Below, in pieces: positions 26,927-36,317 of a stretch of 40,187 nt of DNA. The position numbers and the translations under genes were made by a program. The notes below the pieces were generated by a model. It was not told where the DNA came from. It was given only the letters and a program-made list of their open reading frames with translations, and searched no databases. Source of the stretch: Clostridia bacterium (GTDB taxonomy: Bacteria > Bacillota > Clostridia > UMGS1840); NCBI GenBank assembly GCA_017625695.1, contig JAGAKI010000008.1, positions 80,331-120,517 on the forward strand. The letters run 5' to 3'. Every line of letters begins with the position of its first letter. Position 1 is the first letter of the stretch.

Positions 26927-28326
26927 TAGAATTTGTTTCCAAAGAGTGTATTGATACCCAAAAAGAATATATGAAAAATGTCCGCTTAAAAAACGAGGGG
27001 ACTAAGAAAACTGCTGTAGTGGTTACCTACGGATGTGCCCAAAATGAAACCGATTCGGACAAGCTGTATGCCATGCTCTTCCAAATGGGGTACGAAAAAG
27101 GCGATGATGAAAAAAATGCCGACCTTGTCATTTATAATACCTGTTCGGTTCGTGAAAATGCGGAAGTGAAGGTATACGGCAAAGTAGGTACGTTAAAAGC
27201 AAAAAAGAAAAAGAATCCGGATATGGTGATCGGTGTTTGCGGTTGTTTAATGCAACAGCCTCACGCCAGCGAGCGTATCAAAAAGACCTTTCCCTTTGTG
27301 GATATGGTGTTTGGTACCCACGTGATTCATGAATTTCCAAAAATGCTTCATCATGTGTTAACTGAACGGGAAAGGGTGTTCTCTGTAGATTCGGTGGACG
27401 GCGTGATTGCAGAAGGCGTTCCTGTGGTATATGACAAATGGTACAAGGCATCCATTCCCATTATGTACGGTTGCAACAATTTCTGTACATACTGTGTAGT
27501 ACCTTATACCCGTGGCAGAGAACGAAGCCGTAAATCTGAAGATATTTTAAAAGAAATCCATACCCTTTGTGAAAAAGGATTAAAAGAAGTAACTCTGCTT
27601 GGTCAGAATGTGAATTCCTACGGAAAAGACTTACAGGACGATTTGGATTTTCCCGATTTATTATCGGCAATCTGCGAAATCGACCAGATACAGCGGGTGC
27701 GGTTTGTGACTTCTCATCCCAAGGATTTAACCGACAAGTTAATTGCTGTTATGGGCAACAATAAAAAAATCTGTAACAGTTTGCACTTGCCGTTTCAGGC
27801 AGGAAACAACCGGGTGCTGAAGGAAATGAACCGTCGCTATACCCGTGAGGATTATCTTACTTTGGTTTCAAAAATCAGAGCAGCAGTTCCCGATATTGCA
27901 TTAACTTCTGACGTTATTGTGGGCTTTCCCGGCGAAACGGAAGAAGAATTTTATGATACCTTATCCTTAATTCGTGAGGTTCGGTTTGATAATTTGTTTA
28001 CTTTTATCTATTCTCCCAGAAAAGATACCAAAGCAGCGTTGATGGAGGATCCCAGAACCTACGAAGAAAAGCTTAAGAATTTTAACGAACTGTTGGAAGT
28101 GCAGACCGAAATCTGCAGGGAAGCTAACGAAGCTTATCTTAACAATACCTACGAAATTATCGATGAAGGCTTAAGTAAAAACAATTCCGAAATGCGTCAG
28201 GGCAGAACTACCACCAATAAGGTGATTAATTACAAAGCCAGAGCAGATGTCAAAGAAGGCGATTTTGTCACGGTAAAAGTGACCGAAGTAATGTCCTGGT
28301 CCTTAGTGGGTGTTCAGGAATGTTAG
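26923..28326 (+). CDS. miaB: tRNA-2-methylthio-N6-dimethylallyladenosine synthase MiaB
   Basis: Radical SAM methylthiotransferase converting i6A37 to ms2i6A37 in tRNAs reading UNN codons. 467 residues: N-terminal UPF0004 domain with cluster cysteines in YGCAQNETDSDK, NTCSVRENAE and CGCLMQQ; radical SAM motif in YGCNNFCTYCVVPYTRGRERSR; and a C-terminal TRAM region (TNKVINYKA...FVTVKVTEV). GTG start with AAGGAG nine bases upstream. Acts on the product of MiaA, encoded three genes downstream. Confidence 0.95.
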   Translation: MIEFVSKECIDTQKEYMKNVRLKNEGTKKTAVVVTYGCAQNETDSDKLYAMLFQMGYEKGDDEKNADLVIYNTCSVRENAEVKVYGKVGTLKAKKKKNPDMVIGVCGCLMQQPHASERIKKTFPFVDMVFGTHVIHEFPKMLHHVLTERERVFSVDSVDGVIAEGVPVVYDKWYKASIPIMYGCNNFCTYCVVPYTRGRERSRKSEDILKEIHTLCEKGLKEVTLLGQNVNSYGKDLQDDLDFPDLLSAICEIDQIQRVRFVTSHPKDLTDKLIAVMGNNKKICNSLHLPFQAGNNRVLKEMNRRYTREDYLTLVSKIRAAVPDIALTSDVIVGFPGETEEEFYDTLSLIREVRFDNLFTFIYSPRKDTKAALMEDPRTYEEKLKNFNELLEVQTEICREANEAYLNNTYEIIDEGLSKNNSEMRQGRTTTNKVINYKARADVKEGDFVTVKVTEVMSWSLVGVQEC

Positions 28327-28344
28327 AACAGGATGGATGAATCA

Positions 28345-30948
28345 ATGCAGATAGAAAAATTATCCCCTATGATGCAGCAGTATTTCCAGATAAAAAAAGA
28401 TTATGAAGATACGCTGTTGTTTTTTCGATTAGGCGATTTTTATGAAATGTTTTTTTCCGATGCGATAACCGCATCCCGTGAGCTTGAAATTACGTTGACA
28501 GGCAGAGACTGCGGTCAGGAGGAGCGGGCACCGATGTGCGGTGTTCCGTATCACAGTGCCGAAACCTACATTTCCCGACTGATAAAAAAAGGGTATAAAG
28601 TTGCCATCTGTGAACAGGTGACAGATCCCAAAGCTGCAAAGGGGATTGTAGAACGTGCGGTGGTAAGAATTATCACCCCCGGTACTTTTTCTGATACCAA
28701 TGCACTGGACGAAAAATCAAACCATTATCTGGCTTCTGCATATCTTACCAAAAAAGGTGCAGGGGTTACCTTTTCCGATATTACCACGGGAGACGTTTCT
28801 ACCACTGAATTTACAGGGAATGATTTTATCTCTCACCTAATCAGTGAACTGGTAAAATATGCACCTGCTGAAATTTTAGTAAATTCTGAAGCTTTGGTAC
28901 ATAAAAACTTTCTTTCTTCCATCAAAGAAAGAATCAATACCCGATTTGAAGCCGTGGACGATTCCTTTTACAGCTTTTCCAATGTAGAAGAAACCTTATC
29001 CAAACGGTTTGAAGCTTTTTGGGAAAAGAAAGATGAACTGATAAAAAAAGAGTTGTCCTATTTTTCCTTAGCGGCTTGTCTTTATTACATTGACAAAACG
29101 CAAAAAACAGAGCTTCGTCATATCACTGAATTTGACTATTATGATTCCAAAAGCTTTCTGGAAATTGACGATTGTGCCAAACGGAATCTGGAACTGACCG
29201 AAACCATGCGGGATAAAAAACGTCAGGGTTCCTTATTCGGTGTGCTGGATGAAACAAAAACTTCGATGGGTGCCCGTATGCTCAAACGATTTATTGAACG
29301 TCCTTTGGTTAACCGCACCGAAATTGAACGACGTCTGGATGCGGTAGAGGAATTAACCTGTAATCAACCGGATGCAGATGCAATCCGCACCCATTTGAAA
29401 GAAATTCGTGATGTAGAGAGATTGCTCTCCAAGATTTCGTTGAAAACGGTAAATGGTCGTGACCTACTGGCACTTCGTGATTCCTTCCGGGTATTGCCGG
29501 ATTTGAAAGAAATTGTGGGGAAATTTCAGTCCACCTTATGGAAACAGATGTACCGTAACTGGGATTCTTTGGAAGATATTTTCAAAGAAATTGATGCCTC
29601 AATTTCCGAGGAGGCACCCTTAACCATCCGTGAGGGAGATATCATCAAAGACGGATATCACGAAGAAATTGATAAAATCCGTGCCATGAAGAAAAACAGC
29701 AAATCCATTTTGCTGGAATTAGAAAATAAAGAACGGGAAAAGACCGGCATTGCCAAATTAAAAACAGGCTATAATAAGGTTTTCGGCTACTATATTGAAG
29801 TCACCAAATCCTATCAGGATTTGGTTCCCGATTATTTTATCAGAAAACAAACCTTAGCCAATTGTGAACGTTACATCACAGGAGAGCTAAAAGAAATAGA
29901 AGAAGTGCTGTTAAGTGCAGAAGAAAGAATTACGGAACTGGAATATCAGGTGTTCTGTCAGATTCGGGAAATGATTTTCAAAAATTCCGAGCGAATCAAG
30001 AAAACCGCAGATATCATCAGTTATCTGGATGTGTTAGGCTCGTTTTATGAAACTGCTTTAACCAACAATTATGTAAAACCTGAATTTAATTCGCAAAATC
30101 AGATTGAAATTTTAGATGGCAGACACCCTGTTGTAGAACAGGCAAGAAAAGATGTTTTATTTGTGTCAAACGATACAAAACTGACGGAACAACAGCATTT
30201 TGCCATTATCACAGGACCCAATATGGCAGGGAAATCCACCTATATGCGTCAGGTTGCCTTAATCTGCATTATGGCACAGATGGGCTCCTTTGTTCCAGCG
30301 AAATTTGCCTCGCTGACCGTTTTGGACAAGGTGTTCACCCGTGTAGGAGCTTCCGACGATTTGGCAATGGGACAGTCTACCTTTATGGTGGAAATGACGG
30401 AAGTATCCTCCATTTTAAAAAATGCCACCAAACAGAGTCTTGTCATTTTAGATGAAATCGGACGTGGGACAAGTACCTACGACGGTTTGTCTATTGCGTG
30501 GGCGGTAGTGGAATATATCTGCGAAAAAATCGGTGCAAAAACTTTATTCGCTACTCATTATCACGAACTGACCCAGCTGGAAGAGAAAATGGCACCCGTG
30601 AAGAATTACTGTGTTGCAGTCAAAAAGCGTGGAGACGACATTACCTTCCTCCGCCGCATTATTGAGGGCGGTGCTGATGACAGCTATGGGGTGGAGGTTG
30701 CCAAATTAGCCGGCATCCCCAATCAGGTAATCAAACGTGCCCAGGCATTGGTTCGGGATTTAGAGGGAGAGAAAACCGAACTGCAGATTGCTCCCAAAGC
30801 GGTGACAGAAGACAACAGTCAATCCTTTGCCGGAATTTTATCTATGAATCTGGTGGCAGAACTTCAAAAAACTGATGTGACTACCTTAACCCCCTTAGAA
30901 GCTTTGAATCTTTTGAATCATTTGGTGAATGAAGCCAAAAAAATCTAA
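28345..30948 (+). CDS. mutS: DNA mismatch repair protein MutS
   Basis: Mismatch sensor ATPase. About 867 residues from ATG 28345, placed by the AGGATGG motif upstream; an in-frame ATG at 28333 adds four residues. The mismatch-wedge motif is GDFYEMFF near the N terminus. The ABC-type ATPase has Walker A GPNMAGKSTYMRQ, signature region STFMVEM, LVILDEIGRGTSTYDG and FATHYHEL. Length and domain order fit MutS1. It lies between miaB and mutL, a frequent clostridial order. Confidence 0.96.
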   Translation: MQIEKLSPMMQQYFQIKKDYEDTLLFFRLGDFYEMFFSDAITASRELEITLTGRDCGQEERAPMCGVPYHSAETYISRLIKKGYKVAICEQVTDPKAAKGIVERAVVRIITPGTFSDTNALDEKSNHYLASAYLTKKGAGVTFSDITTGDVSTTEFTGNDFISHLISELVKYAPAEILVNSEALVHKNFLSSIKERINTRFEAVDDSFYSFSNVEETLSKRFEAFWEKKDELIKKELSYFSLAACLYYIDKTQKTELRHITEFDYYDSKSFLEIDDCAKRNLELTETMRDKKRQGSLFGVLDETKTSMGARMLKRFIERPLVNRTEIERRLDAVEELTCNQPDADAIRTHLKEIRDVERLLSKISLKTVNGRDLLALRDSFRVLPDLKEIVGKFQSTLWKQMYRNWDSLEDIFKEIDASISEEAPLTIREGDIIKDGYHEEIDKIRAMKKNSKSILLELENKEREKTGIAKLKTGYNKVFGYYIEVTKSYQDLVPDYFIRKQTLANCERYITGELKEIEEVLLSAEERITELEYQVFCQIREMIFKNSERIKKTADIISYLDVLGSFYETALTNNYVKPEFNSQNQIEILDGRHPVVEQARKDVLFVSNDTKLTEQQHFAIITGPNMAGKSTYMRQVALICIMAQMGSFVPAKFASLTVLDKVFTRVGASDDLAMGQSTFMVEMTEVSSILKNATKQSLVILDEIGRGTSTYDGLSIAWAVVEYICEKIGAKTLFATHYHELTQLEEKMAPVKNYCVAVKKRGDDITFLRRIIEGGADDSYGVEVAKLAGIPNQVIKRAQALVRDLEGEKTELQIAPKAVTEDNSQSFAGILSMNLVAELQKTDVTTLTPLEALNLLNHLVNEAKKI

Positions 30949-30961
30949 CCAAGGAGTACGT

Positions 30962-32899
30962 ATGGGAACCATTCATGTATTAGACCGATTGCTTTCCGAT
31001 ATGATTGCCGCAGGCGAGGTTGTGGAACGCCCCTCCTCGGTGGTCAAGGAATTATTTGAAAATGCAAAAGACGCAGGTGCCGGCAGAATTACCGTGGAAA
31101 TTGAAGAAGGCGGAAAAAAACGGATCTCTCTGACCGATGACGGCTGTGGTATGGACCGTGAGGATGCAGTACTCTCGGTGGTTCGTTATGCCACCAGCAA
31201 ATTAAAAACCAAAGAAGATTTGTTTTCTATTTCTACGATGGGATTCCGCGGAGAAGCGTTGGCAAGTATCTGTGCAGTTTCCAAAGTAACCATGGTCACC
31301 CGAAAGGAAGATGCACTGTCCGGCACTATGCTGGTCTGCGAGGGTGGAGAAGTGGTAACGGTGGAAGATATCGGTTGTCCCGTGGGGACTAAAATTACCG
31401 TAGAAAATCTATTCTATAATACTCCCGCAAGACTCAAATTTTTAAAAAAAGATGCCACTGAGGGTGCCTATATTGAGGAAATTGTGGCACGCTTGATTCT
31501 ATCCAATCCTCATTTGTCAATCAAGTTTATCAAAGATGGACGTCAGATTTATTATTCCAAAGGAGATAATGATATCCGTTCTGCAGTTTATGCAGTTTAT
31601 GGAAGTCAGTTGTCTGAACAACTGATTATGGTGGATGCTGAGAAAAACGGGGTTGCTATTTCGGGCTGTGTGGGTTCTCCCAACCTGGCAAGACCTACCC
31701 GTAAATTTGAAAATTTCAGTGTCAACGGCAGAATCTGTAAATCAAAAATTCTGATTCAAGCCTTAGAATATGCTTATTTTCAGAAAATGGCACAGGGAAA
31801 ATACCCTTTCTGTGCATTGGATATCCGTGTGGATTATACCTTATGTGATGTGAATGTGCATCCCCAGAAGGCAGAAGTGAAATTTTCTGATGAGCAAAGT
31901 ATTTATGACGCTTTATATAACGCTGTAAAGGACGCCTTGGAAGAAAAACTCTTTGTCAAGGAAACCACGACCGTTCCCATTGCGACCTCAAAAGCGGTGC
32001 AATATGATGAAGAACCAAAAACATATCAGCAAAACTCTTTCTTAACAAAAGAACCTGTTCCGGTGAGAGAAACAACCACCAAAAAGCAGGAACCAATTTT
32101 CAACCAGTTAAACGATTTTACGTTCATGAGAGAATCGAAAACAGAGACAGAACCTGTTATGATCAAACAAGAACCGGTTATCACTCAAATTGAACTTTCC
32201 AAACAAGAAATTACAGAAGAAAAAGAAGTATCAACCGAAGAGGAAAAAGCAGCAGAGATTCTTTTAGATCAATCAAAACCAACAGAAGAAATCCCGGAAC
32301 GGATTCCCGAAGAACCCCAGGAACCGGATGAGGATTTTCGTGTTATCGGGCAAGTGTTTTCTTCTTACATTTTAATCGAAAAAGGGGATGAGTTGCTTCT
32401 TTTGGATCAGCATGCCGCTCACGAACGGTTGAATTATGAAAAAATCCACCGTCAGATGACTGAGAGAGCCATTCATTCTCAGCTTTTGATGGTTCCGCAA
32501 ATTATAGAATTTGCCCCTACAGATTACCGACTGCTACTGGAACACTTGGAGCTTTTGCAAAATGTGGGGATTACAGCGGATGATTTTTCCGATAACTCCA
32601 TTGTTGTTCGGGAAATTCCCTGCGAAGTCAAAGAGAAGAATATTGAAAAATTAATATACGAAATTTTAGAAGAAATCAAAAAAAGCGGAAAGGTATTGCC
32701 TCAAAACTTTAATTTGAAATTACTGTTTTTGGTAGCTTGTAAAATGAGTGTCAAAGCAAATACCAAATTGTCTATGTATCAGATGGAAAAACTGACCAAA
32801 GAAGCATTTGCCCTGAACGGGAAAACCACTTGTCCTCACGGCAGACCGCTGTTTATCTCTTTTTCCAAAACAACCATTGAAACCAAATTTGAACGATAG
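30962..32899 (+). CDS. mutL: DNA mismatch repair endonuclease MutL
   Basis: 645 residues from ATG 30962, with AAGGAG (30951-30956) before it; the longer in-frame start at 30929 overlaps mutS. GHKL ATPase motifs: ELFENAKDAGA, DDGCGMDRED, GFRGEALASI. A variable linker (about 340-460, rich in Glu/Lys/Thr) leads to a dimer domain with the endonuclease motif DQHAAHERLNYE (Asp482 on), which exactly fits DQHAx2Ex4E. ACKMSVKA and CPHGRP, which help form the metal site, follow. So it should nick DNA itself, as expected for bacteria without MutH. Confidence 0.96.
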   Translation: MGTIHVLDRLLSDMIAAGEVVERPSSVVKELFENAKDAGAGRITVEIEEGGKKRISLTDDGCGMDREDAVLSVVRYATSKLKTKEDLFSISTMGFRGEALASICAVSKVTMVTRKEDALSGTMLVCEGGEVVTVEDIGCPVGTKITVENLFYNTPARLKFLKKDATEGAYIEEIVARLILSNPHLSIKFIKDGRQIYYSKGDNDIRSAVYAVYGSQLSEQLIMVDAEKNGVAISGCVGSPNLARPTRKFENFSVNGRICKSKILIQALEYAYFQKMAQGKYPFCALDIRVDYTLCDVNVHPQKAEVKFSDEQSIYDALYNAVKDALEEKLFVKETTTVPIATSKAVQYDEEPKTYQQNSFLTKEPVPVRETTTKKQEPIFNQLNDFTFMRESKTETEPVMIKQEPVITQIELSKQEITEEKEVSTEEEKAAEILLDQSKPTEEIPERIPEEPQEPDEDFRVIGQVFSSYILIEKGDELLLLDQHAAHERLNYEKIHRQMTERAIHSQLLMVPQIIEFAPTDYRLLLEHLELLQNVGITADDFSDNSIVVREIPCEVKEKNIEKLIYEILEEIKKSGKVLPQNFNLKLLFLVACKMSVKANTKLSMYQMEKLTKEAFALNGKTTCPHGRPLFISFSKTTIETKFER

Positions 32900-32908
32900 G
32901 AGAGTCCG

Positions 32909-33826
32909 ATGAATCAGGTTATTGTCATTGCGGGGCCTACCGCTTCGGGAAAAACCGGGCTGTCGGTTGAGGTCGCAAAACAATTACATACAGAAATTGT
33001 ATCTGCGGATTCTATGCAAATATACCGGGAGATGAATGTGGGAACCGCGAAGGTAACAAAAGACGAAATGTGTGGAATCGTTCATCATATGATTGATATC
33101 GTATCACCTATGGAAAACTATAATGTCAGCCGTTATGTGGAGGATGCAAAACCCATTGTGGATGGTATATTAGCCAAAGGAAAAATCCCGATAATTGCAG
33201 GTGGTACCGGTCTTTATATCAATTCTTTGGTCTATGGCTATGACCTTGCTCCTATTGGGGGAGATGATGCTGTTCGTGCAGAAATTACCCGGCTTTACGA
33301 AGAAAAGGGCGGAGAATTCCTCTTGGAAGAACTGCGTAAAATTGACCCGAAAACCGCAGACAGACTTCATCCCAACAATGCCAGACGTCTCATTCGTGCA
33401 TTGGAGGTTTATCGTATTTCGGGCACCACCATTTCCGAACAGGAGGAACGCACCAAAAACGCCCCAAAGCCCTATGATGTGAAATTTTTTGTGCTGGATA
33501 CCGAACGGGACAAGTTATATGAGCGGATTAACCGACGGGTGGATATCATGCTGGAAAACGGTTTGGTGGAAGAGGTGAAAACGCTTTTAAAGCAGGGAAT
33601 TCCCAAAACCAATACCGCTATGCAGGCAATCGGTTATAAAGAAATTGTAGAATTTTTAGACGGATATTTAACCTTGGAGGAAGCGGTGGAAAAACTGAAA
33701 ATGGAATCCCGCCGTTATGCCAAACGTCAGTTGACCTGGTTCCGGAGAAACGAGGGAGCCATTTGGCTGGAAGCAACGTTGCCAAAAGAAGAACTGGCAA
33801 TGCAAATTGTAAATATGATAGAATAA
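32909..33826 (+). CDS. miaA: tRNA dimethylallyltransferase MiaA
   Basis: Adds dimethylallyl to A37 of tRNAs reading UNN codons, supplying the substrate of MiaB. 305 residues with P-loop GPTASGKTGLS, SADSMQIYREMNVGTAK, GGTGLYINSL, NARRLIRALEVY and the C-terminal QAIGYKEIVEFLDG. AGGAGA precedes the ATG, nine bases after mutL. The two A37-modifying genes bracket mutS-mutL. Confidence 0.96.
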   Translation: MNQVIVIAGPTASGKTGLSVEVAKQLHTEIVSADSMQIYREMNVGTAKVTKDEMCGIVHHMIDIVSPMENYNVSRYVEDAKPIVDGILAKGKIPIIAGGTGLYINSLVYGYDLAPIGGDDAVRAEITRLYEEKGGEFLLEELRKIDPKTADRLHPNNARRLIRALEVYRISGTTISEQEERTKNAPKPYDVKFFVLDTERDKLYERINRRVDIMLENGLVEEVKTLLKQGIPKTNTAMQAIGYKEIVEFLDGYLTLEEAVEKLKMESRRYAKRQLTWFRRNEGAIWLEATLPKEELAMQIVNMIE

Positions 33827-33837
33827 AGGTGAATTCA

Positions 33838-35082
33838 ATGGAAGAAACAAGAAAAAAGCACTATAAGCATAAAAAAATCCCCACATTCTACAAGGTGGGA
33901 GTACTTGCTATCATCGTCTTTTTCGGGATTGCCATGTACCTGTATTTTCATCCCAGCTTCAGTACTCAGGTGGTATACCACGGGACGGAAGAAGTGGTGA
34001 TTCCGGCAAAAGGCATCCTGGTATGGAATGAGGAAGTGCTTACTTCCAGCGCCAAAGGAATTGCAGTTATGAACTATTCCGACGGAACCCGTGTGACTGC
34101 AAGAACCCACGTGGCAAGTGTATATTCCGGAGAAATTGATGAAGCGAAAAGCAACAGTATTAAGTCCTTGAGCGAAAAAATCAACAGTTTGGAAACCGGT
34201 ATCAAAAACAGCAACCGGGATTCCAAGGGAACAGAAAGCAGCAGTTCTGTTATCCTGAAGAAAATGCGTAAAATTGCGTATTATTCTCAGGATGGTGATT
34301 TTCAGTCTTTGCTAAAGGAAACCAATGATATTGAATCTATGGCGTTGGGTCAGGGAGACAGCACTCCGGAAAAAGAATTGGAAAAACTGAAAAATCAGCG
34401 TGACGATTTGGAACGGACCATTACCGGACATAAAGATGCGTTTTATTCCGCTACCTCCGGTTTGATTTATTCTAAGGTGGACGGTTATGAAACTACCATC
34501 AATAAGACCACTGTACAGAATGCTGACACTAAGCTGTTTTCCAATCTTTGGAATCTGAAACCGGTGGATTACAGCAAAACGGACGGGAATTATGTATTCG
34601 GAAAAATCATTAACAATTATGAAGCTACCATGCTTGCCGAAATTTCTGCAAAAGAAGCGGAAGGAATTGAGGTAGGAGATGTGTTGTATATCAAATCTTC
34701 CGATGTCATCGGCGGAAAAATTGCTTGTACCGTTACTGCAGTATCTATCGGCAGAAGCGATGCGGTATTAACGCTTTCCGTAACCAAAAATCTGGATACT
34801 TTAATGGGCGAAAGAAAGCTGGATTTTGATTTGGTGAAAAAGACGTATTCCGGTCTTCGGATTCCCAAAGAAGCTATTTTAGGGGATGAAAATGAACCTT
34901 TTGTATATGCCATCAAGGATAGCGTAGTGAAGAAGAAACCGGTTGAAATTTTGTGCGAAAAGAACGAATTTGTGATTGTAAAAGAAGATAATCAGAATTC
35001 CGATAACGTTCTTTTATATGATTTGGTCATTACAAAATCCAAGAATCTGACCGAGGGGATGATTGTGTCGGACCCCCGATAA
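33838..35082 (+). CDS. HlyD-like membrane-anchored adaptor protein
   Basis: 414 residues from ATG 33838 (AAAGGTG just upstream; the longer frame from 33763 runs over miaA). A basic cytoplasmic start is followed by one helix about 18-38 (VGVLAIIVFFGIAMYLYF), then a barrel-sandwich-like segment, a predicted coiled coil (about 105-215, e.g. LEKLKNQRDDLERTI) and a C-terminal beta region. This layout resembles HlyD/RND adaptors, but no ABC or RND partner gene is beside it. In Clostridia such proteins are often found just upstream of yggS-sepF, suggesting an envelope or division-associated role. Function unproven. Confidence 0.75.
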   Translation: MEETRKKHYKHKKIPTFYKVGVLAIIVFFGIAMYLYFHPSFSTQVVYHGTEEVVIPAKGILVWNEEVLTSSAKGIAVMNYSDGTRVTARTHVASVYSGEIDEAKSNSIKSLSEKINSLETGIKNSNRDSKGTESSSSVILKKMRKIAYYSQDGDFQSLLKETNDIESMALGQGDSTPEKELEKLKNQRDDLERTITGHKDAFYSATSGLIYSKVDGYETTINKTTVQNADTKLFSNLWNLKPVDYSKTDGNYVFGKIINNYEATMLAEISAKEAEGIEVGDVLYIKSSDVIGGKIACTVTAVSIGRSDAVLTLSVTKNLDTLMGERKLDFDLVKKTYSGLRIPKEAILGDENEPFVYAIKDSVVKKKPVEILCEKNEFVIVKEDNQNSDNVLLYDLVITKSKNLTEGMIVSDPR

Positions 35083-35111
35083 ATTTTTTGGAAAAAAACA
35101 GAGAAAAAGGG

Positions 35112-35144
35112 ATGATTCCAATTGACAATATCGGAAAAACTTGA
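35112..35144 (+). other. possible 10-codon leader peptide overlapping the yggS start
   Basis: An ATG at 35112, closely preceded by AAAAAGGG, opens a frame that reads MIPIDNIGKT and then stops. It overlaps the TTG start of yggS in another frame. It may be chance; coupling to yggS is only a possibility. Confidence 0.2.
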
Positions 35145-35150
35145 TATAAT
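35122..35150 (+). promoter_or_regulatory. full-consensus extended -10 sigma-A promoter inside yggS
   Basis: TTGACA (35122-35127), 17-base spacer, TATAAT (35145-35150), with TGA directly before the -10 giving the extended TGnTATAAT. Every consensus position matches. Its predicted start (about 35157) lies inside the first codons of yggS, so transcripts would lack the TTG start codon and would mainly feed sepF, ylmH and the downstream genes. Confidence 0.75.
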
Positions 35151-35835
35151 AAAATATAATATATCTGACAGTGCAAAAAAATCGGGGAGACGTGCCGAAG
35201 ACATTCTTTTGTTGCCGGTAACCAAAACCAGAACCCCCGAAGAGATTATGCCTGCATTGGAATGTGGCGTTCGTGCTATTGGAGAAAACTATGTTCAGGA
35301 ATTGGTGGCAAAATACGATGTATTAGCCCCTTATGTAGACGAATTTCATATGATTGGGCATTTGCAGTCCAACAAAGTAAAATACATTGCAGATAAGGTC
35401 AGTCTGATTCATTCTGTGGATTCTTTGTCCTTGATGAAAGAGATTGACAAGCAGGCAAAAAAACACGAAAAAGTGCAGGATGTTCTTCTGGAGGTTAATC
35501 TTACCAAAGAAGCTTCCAAATCCGGCATTTACGAAGAGAATCTGGAACGCCTTTTCTGGGAAAGCAAAAATTTTTCCAATCTGTTGGTAAAGGGATTCAT
35601 GACGATGCCGCCTGCGGGAAGCTCTGAGGATACGCTCAGAAGAATTTTTTCGAGGCTGTATCAGTTGTTTTGCAAATTTGCCCTTGAGGATGCTTCTGTG
35701 GAAATCTTATCTATGGGAATGAGTCACGATTATCAGATTGCCATTGAAGAAGGGGCGACACTGGTCAGAGTAGGGTCTGCAATTTTCGGCCCCCGCGATT
35801 ACACGAAAATATCAAACCGGGATACCGGGATATAA
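35122..35835 (+). CDS. YggS/YlmE-family PLP-binding protein
   Basis: 237-residue alanine-racemase-fold protein that binds pyridoxal phosphate and keeps PLP/amino-acid balance; it has no known catalytic activity. The PLP Lys is in LLLPVTKTRTPEEI. Later marks: AIGENYVQELVAKYD, FHMIGHLQSNKVKYI, HSVDSLSLMKEID, SMGMSHDYQIAIEEGATLVRVGSAIFG. Homology begins right after the TTG start (SEKLDIIKYNI aligns with family N termini), so TTG 35122 is probably right although it coincides with a -35 box. Sits before sepF as ylmE does in Bacillus. Confidence 0.92.
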   Translation: MTISEKLDIIKYNISDSAKKSGRRAEDILLLPVTKTRTPEEIMPALECGVRAIGENYVQELVAKYDVLAPYVDEFHMIGHLQSNKVKYIADKVSLIHSVDSLSLMKEIDKQAKKHEKVQDVLLEVNLTKEASKSGIYEENLERLFWESKNFSNLLVKGFMTMPPAGSSEDTLRRIFSRLYQLFCKFALEDASVEILSMGMSHDYQIAIEEGATLVRVGSAIFGPRDYTKISNRDTGI

Positions 35836-35853
35836 CTTGAGAGGAGAGCCATT

Positions 35854-36303
35854 ATGTTTGGTGCAATTAAGAAAAAATTAATTGATTTCGGTCTGCTGGA
35901 AGAGGAAGAAGAATTAGAAGAAGAGGTTGAGAAAATCTTTAAACAAAAAGAAGCTTCTCAAAAAGAACCTAAAGAAACTCTGCAGGCTCCCAAAAAAGGA
36001 AAAATTGTAAATATTCACACTACCACTCAGTTGAAAGTTGTAGTAGTGCAGCCTATGGCATTTGAAGATTCCAAAGAAATTGCTGATCATCTGAAAACCA
36101 AAAAACCCATCGTTGTAAATCTGGAAAACATCGACCGTGAAGTTGCAAAACGGATTATCGACTTTTTATCCGGTGCAGTTTATTCTTTGGACGGTAATAT
36201 CCAGAAAATTTCCAACGGAATTTTCCTGATTGTTCCGTATAATATGGGCATTATGGGAGATTTTAAAGACGAGCTTCGTAATAAAGTTGTCTTTCCGTTT
36301 TAA
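35854..36303 (+). CDS. sepF: cell division protein SepF
   Basis: FtsZ-binding, ring-forming divisome protein that anchors the Z-ring to the membrane. 149 residues: an N-terminal amphipathic membrane-targeting helix (MFGAIKKKLIDFGLL), an acidic/Glu-rich linker (about 17-50), and the conserved C-terminal domain from VVVVQPMAFEDSKEIADHL through VVNLENIDREVAKRIIDFLSGAVYSLDG. GAGAGGAG precedes the ATG. Position after yggS and before ylmH/divIVA is the usual division cluster; ylmG, present in Bacillus between sepF and ylmH, is missing. Confidence 0.95.
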   Translation: MFGAIKKKLIDFGLLEEEEELEEEVEKIFKQKEASQKEPKETLQAPKKGKIVNIHTTTQLKVVVVQPMAFEDSKEIADHLKTKKPIVVNLENIDREVAKRIIDFLSGAVYSLDGNIQKISNGIFLIVPYNMGIMGDFKDELRNKVVFPF

Positions 36304-36317
36304 TTGTCAATCATTCT

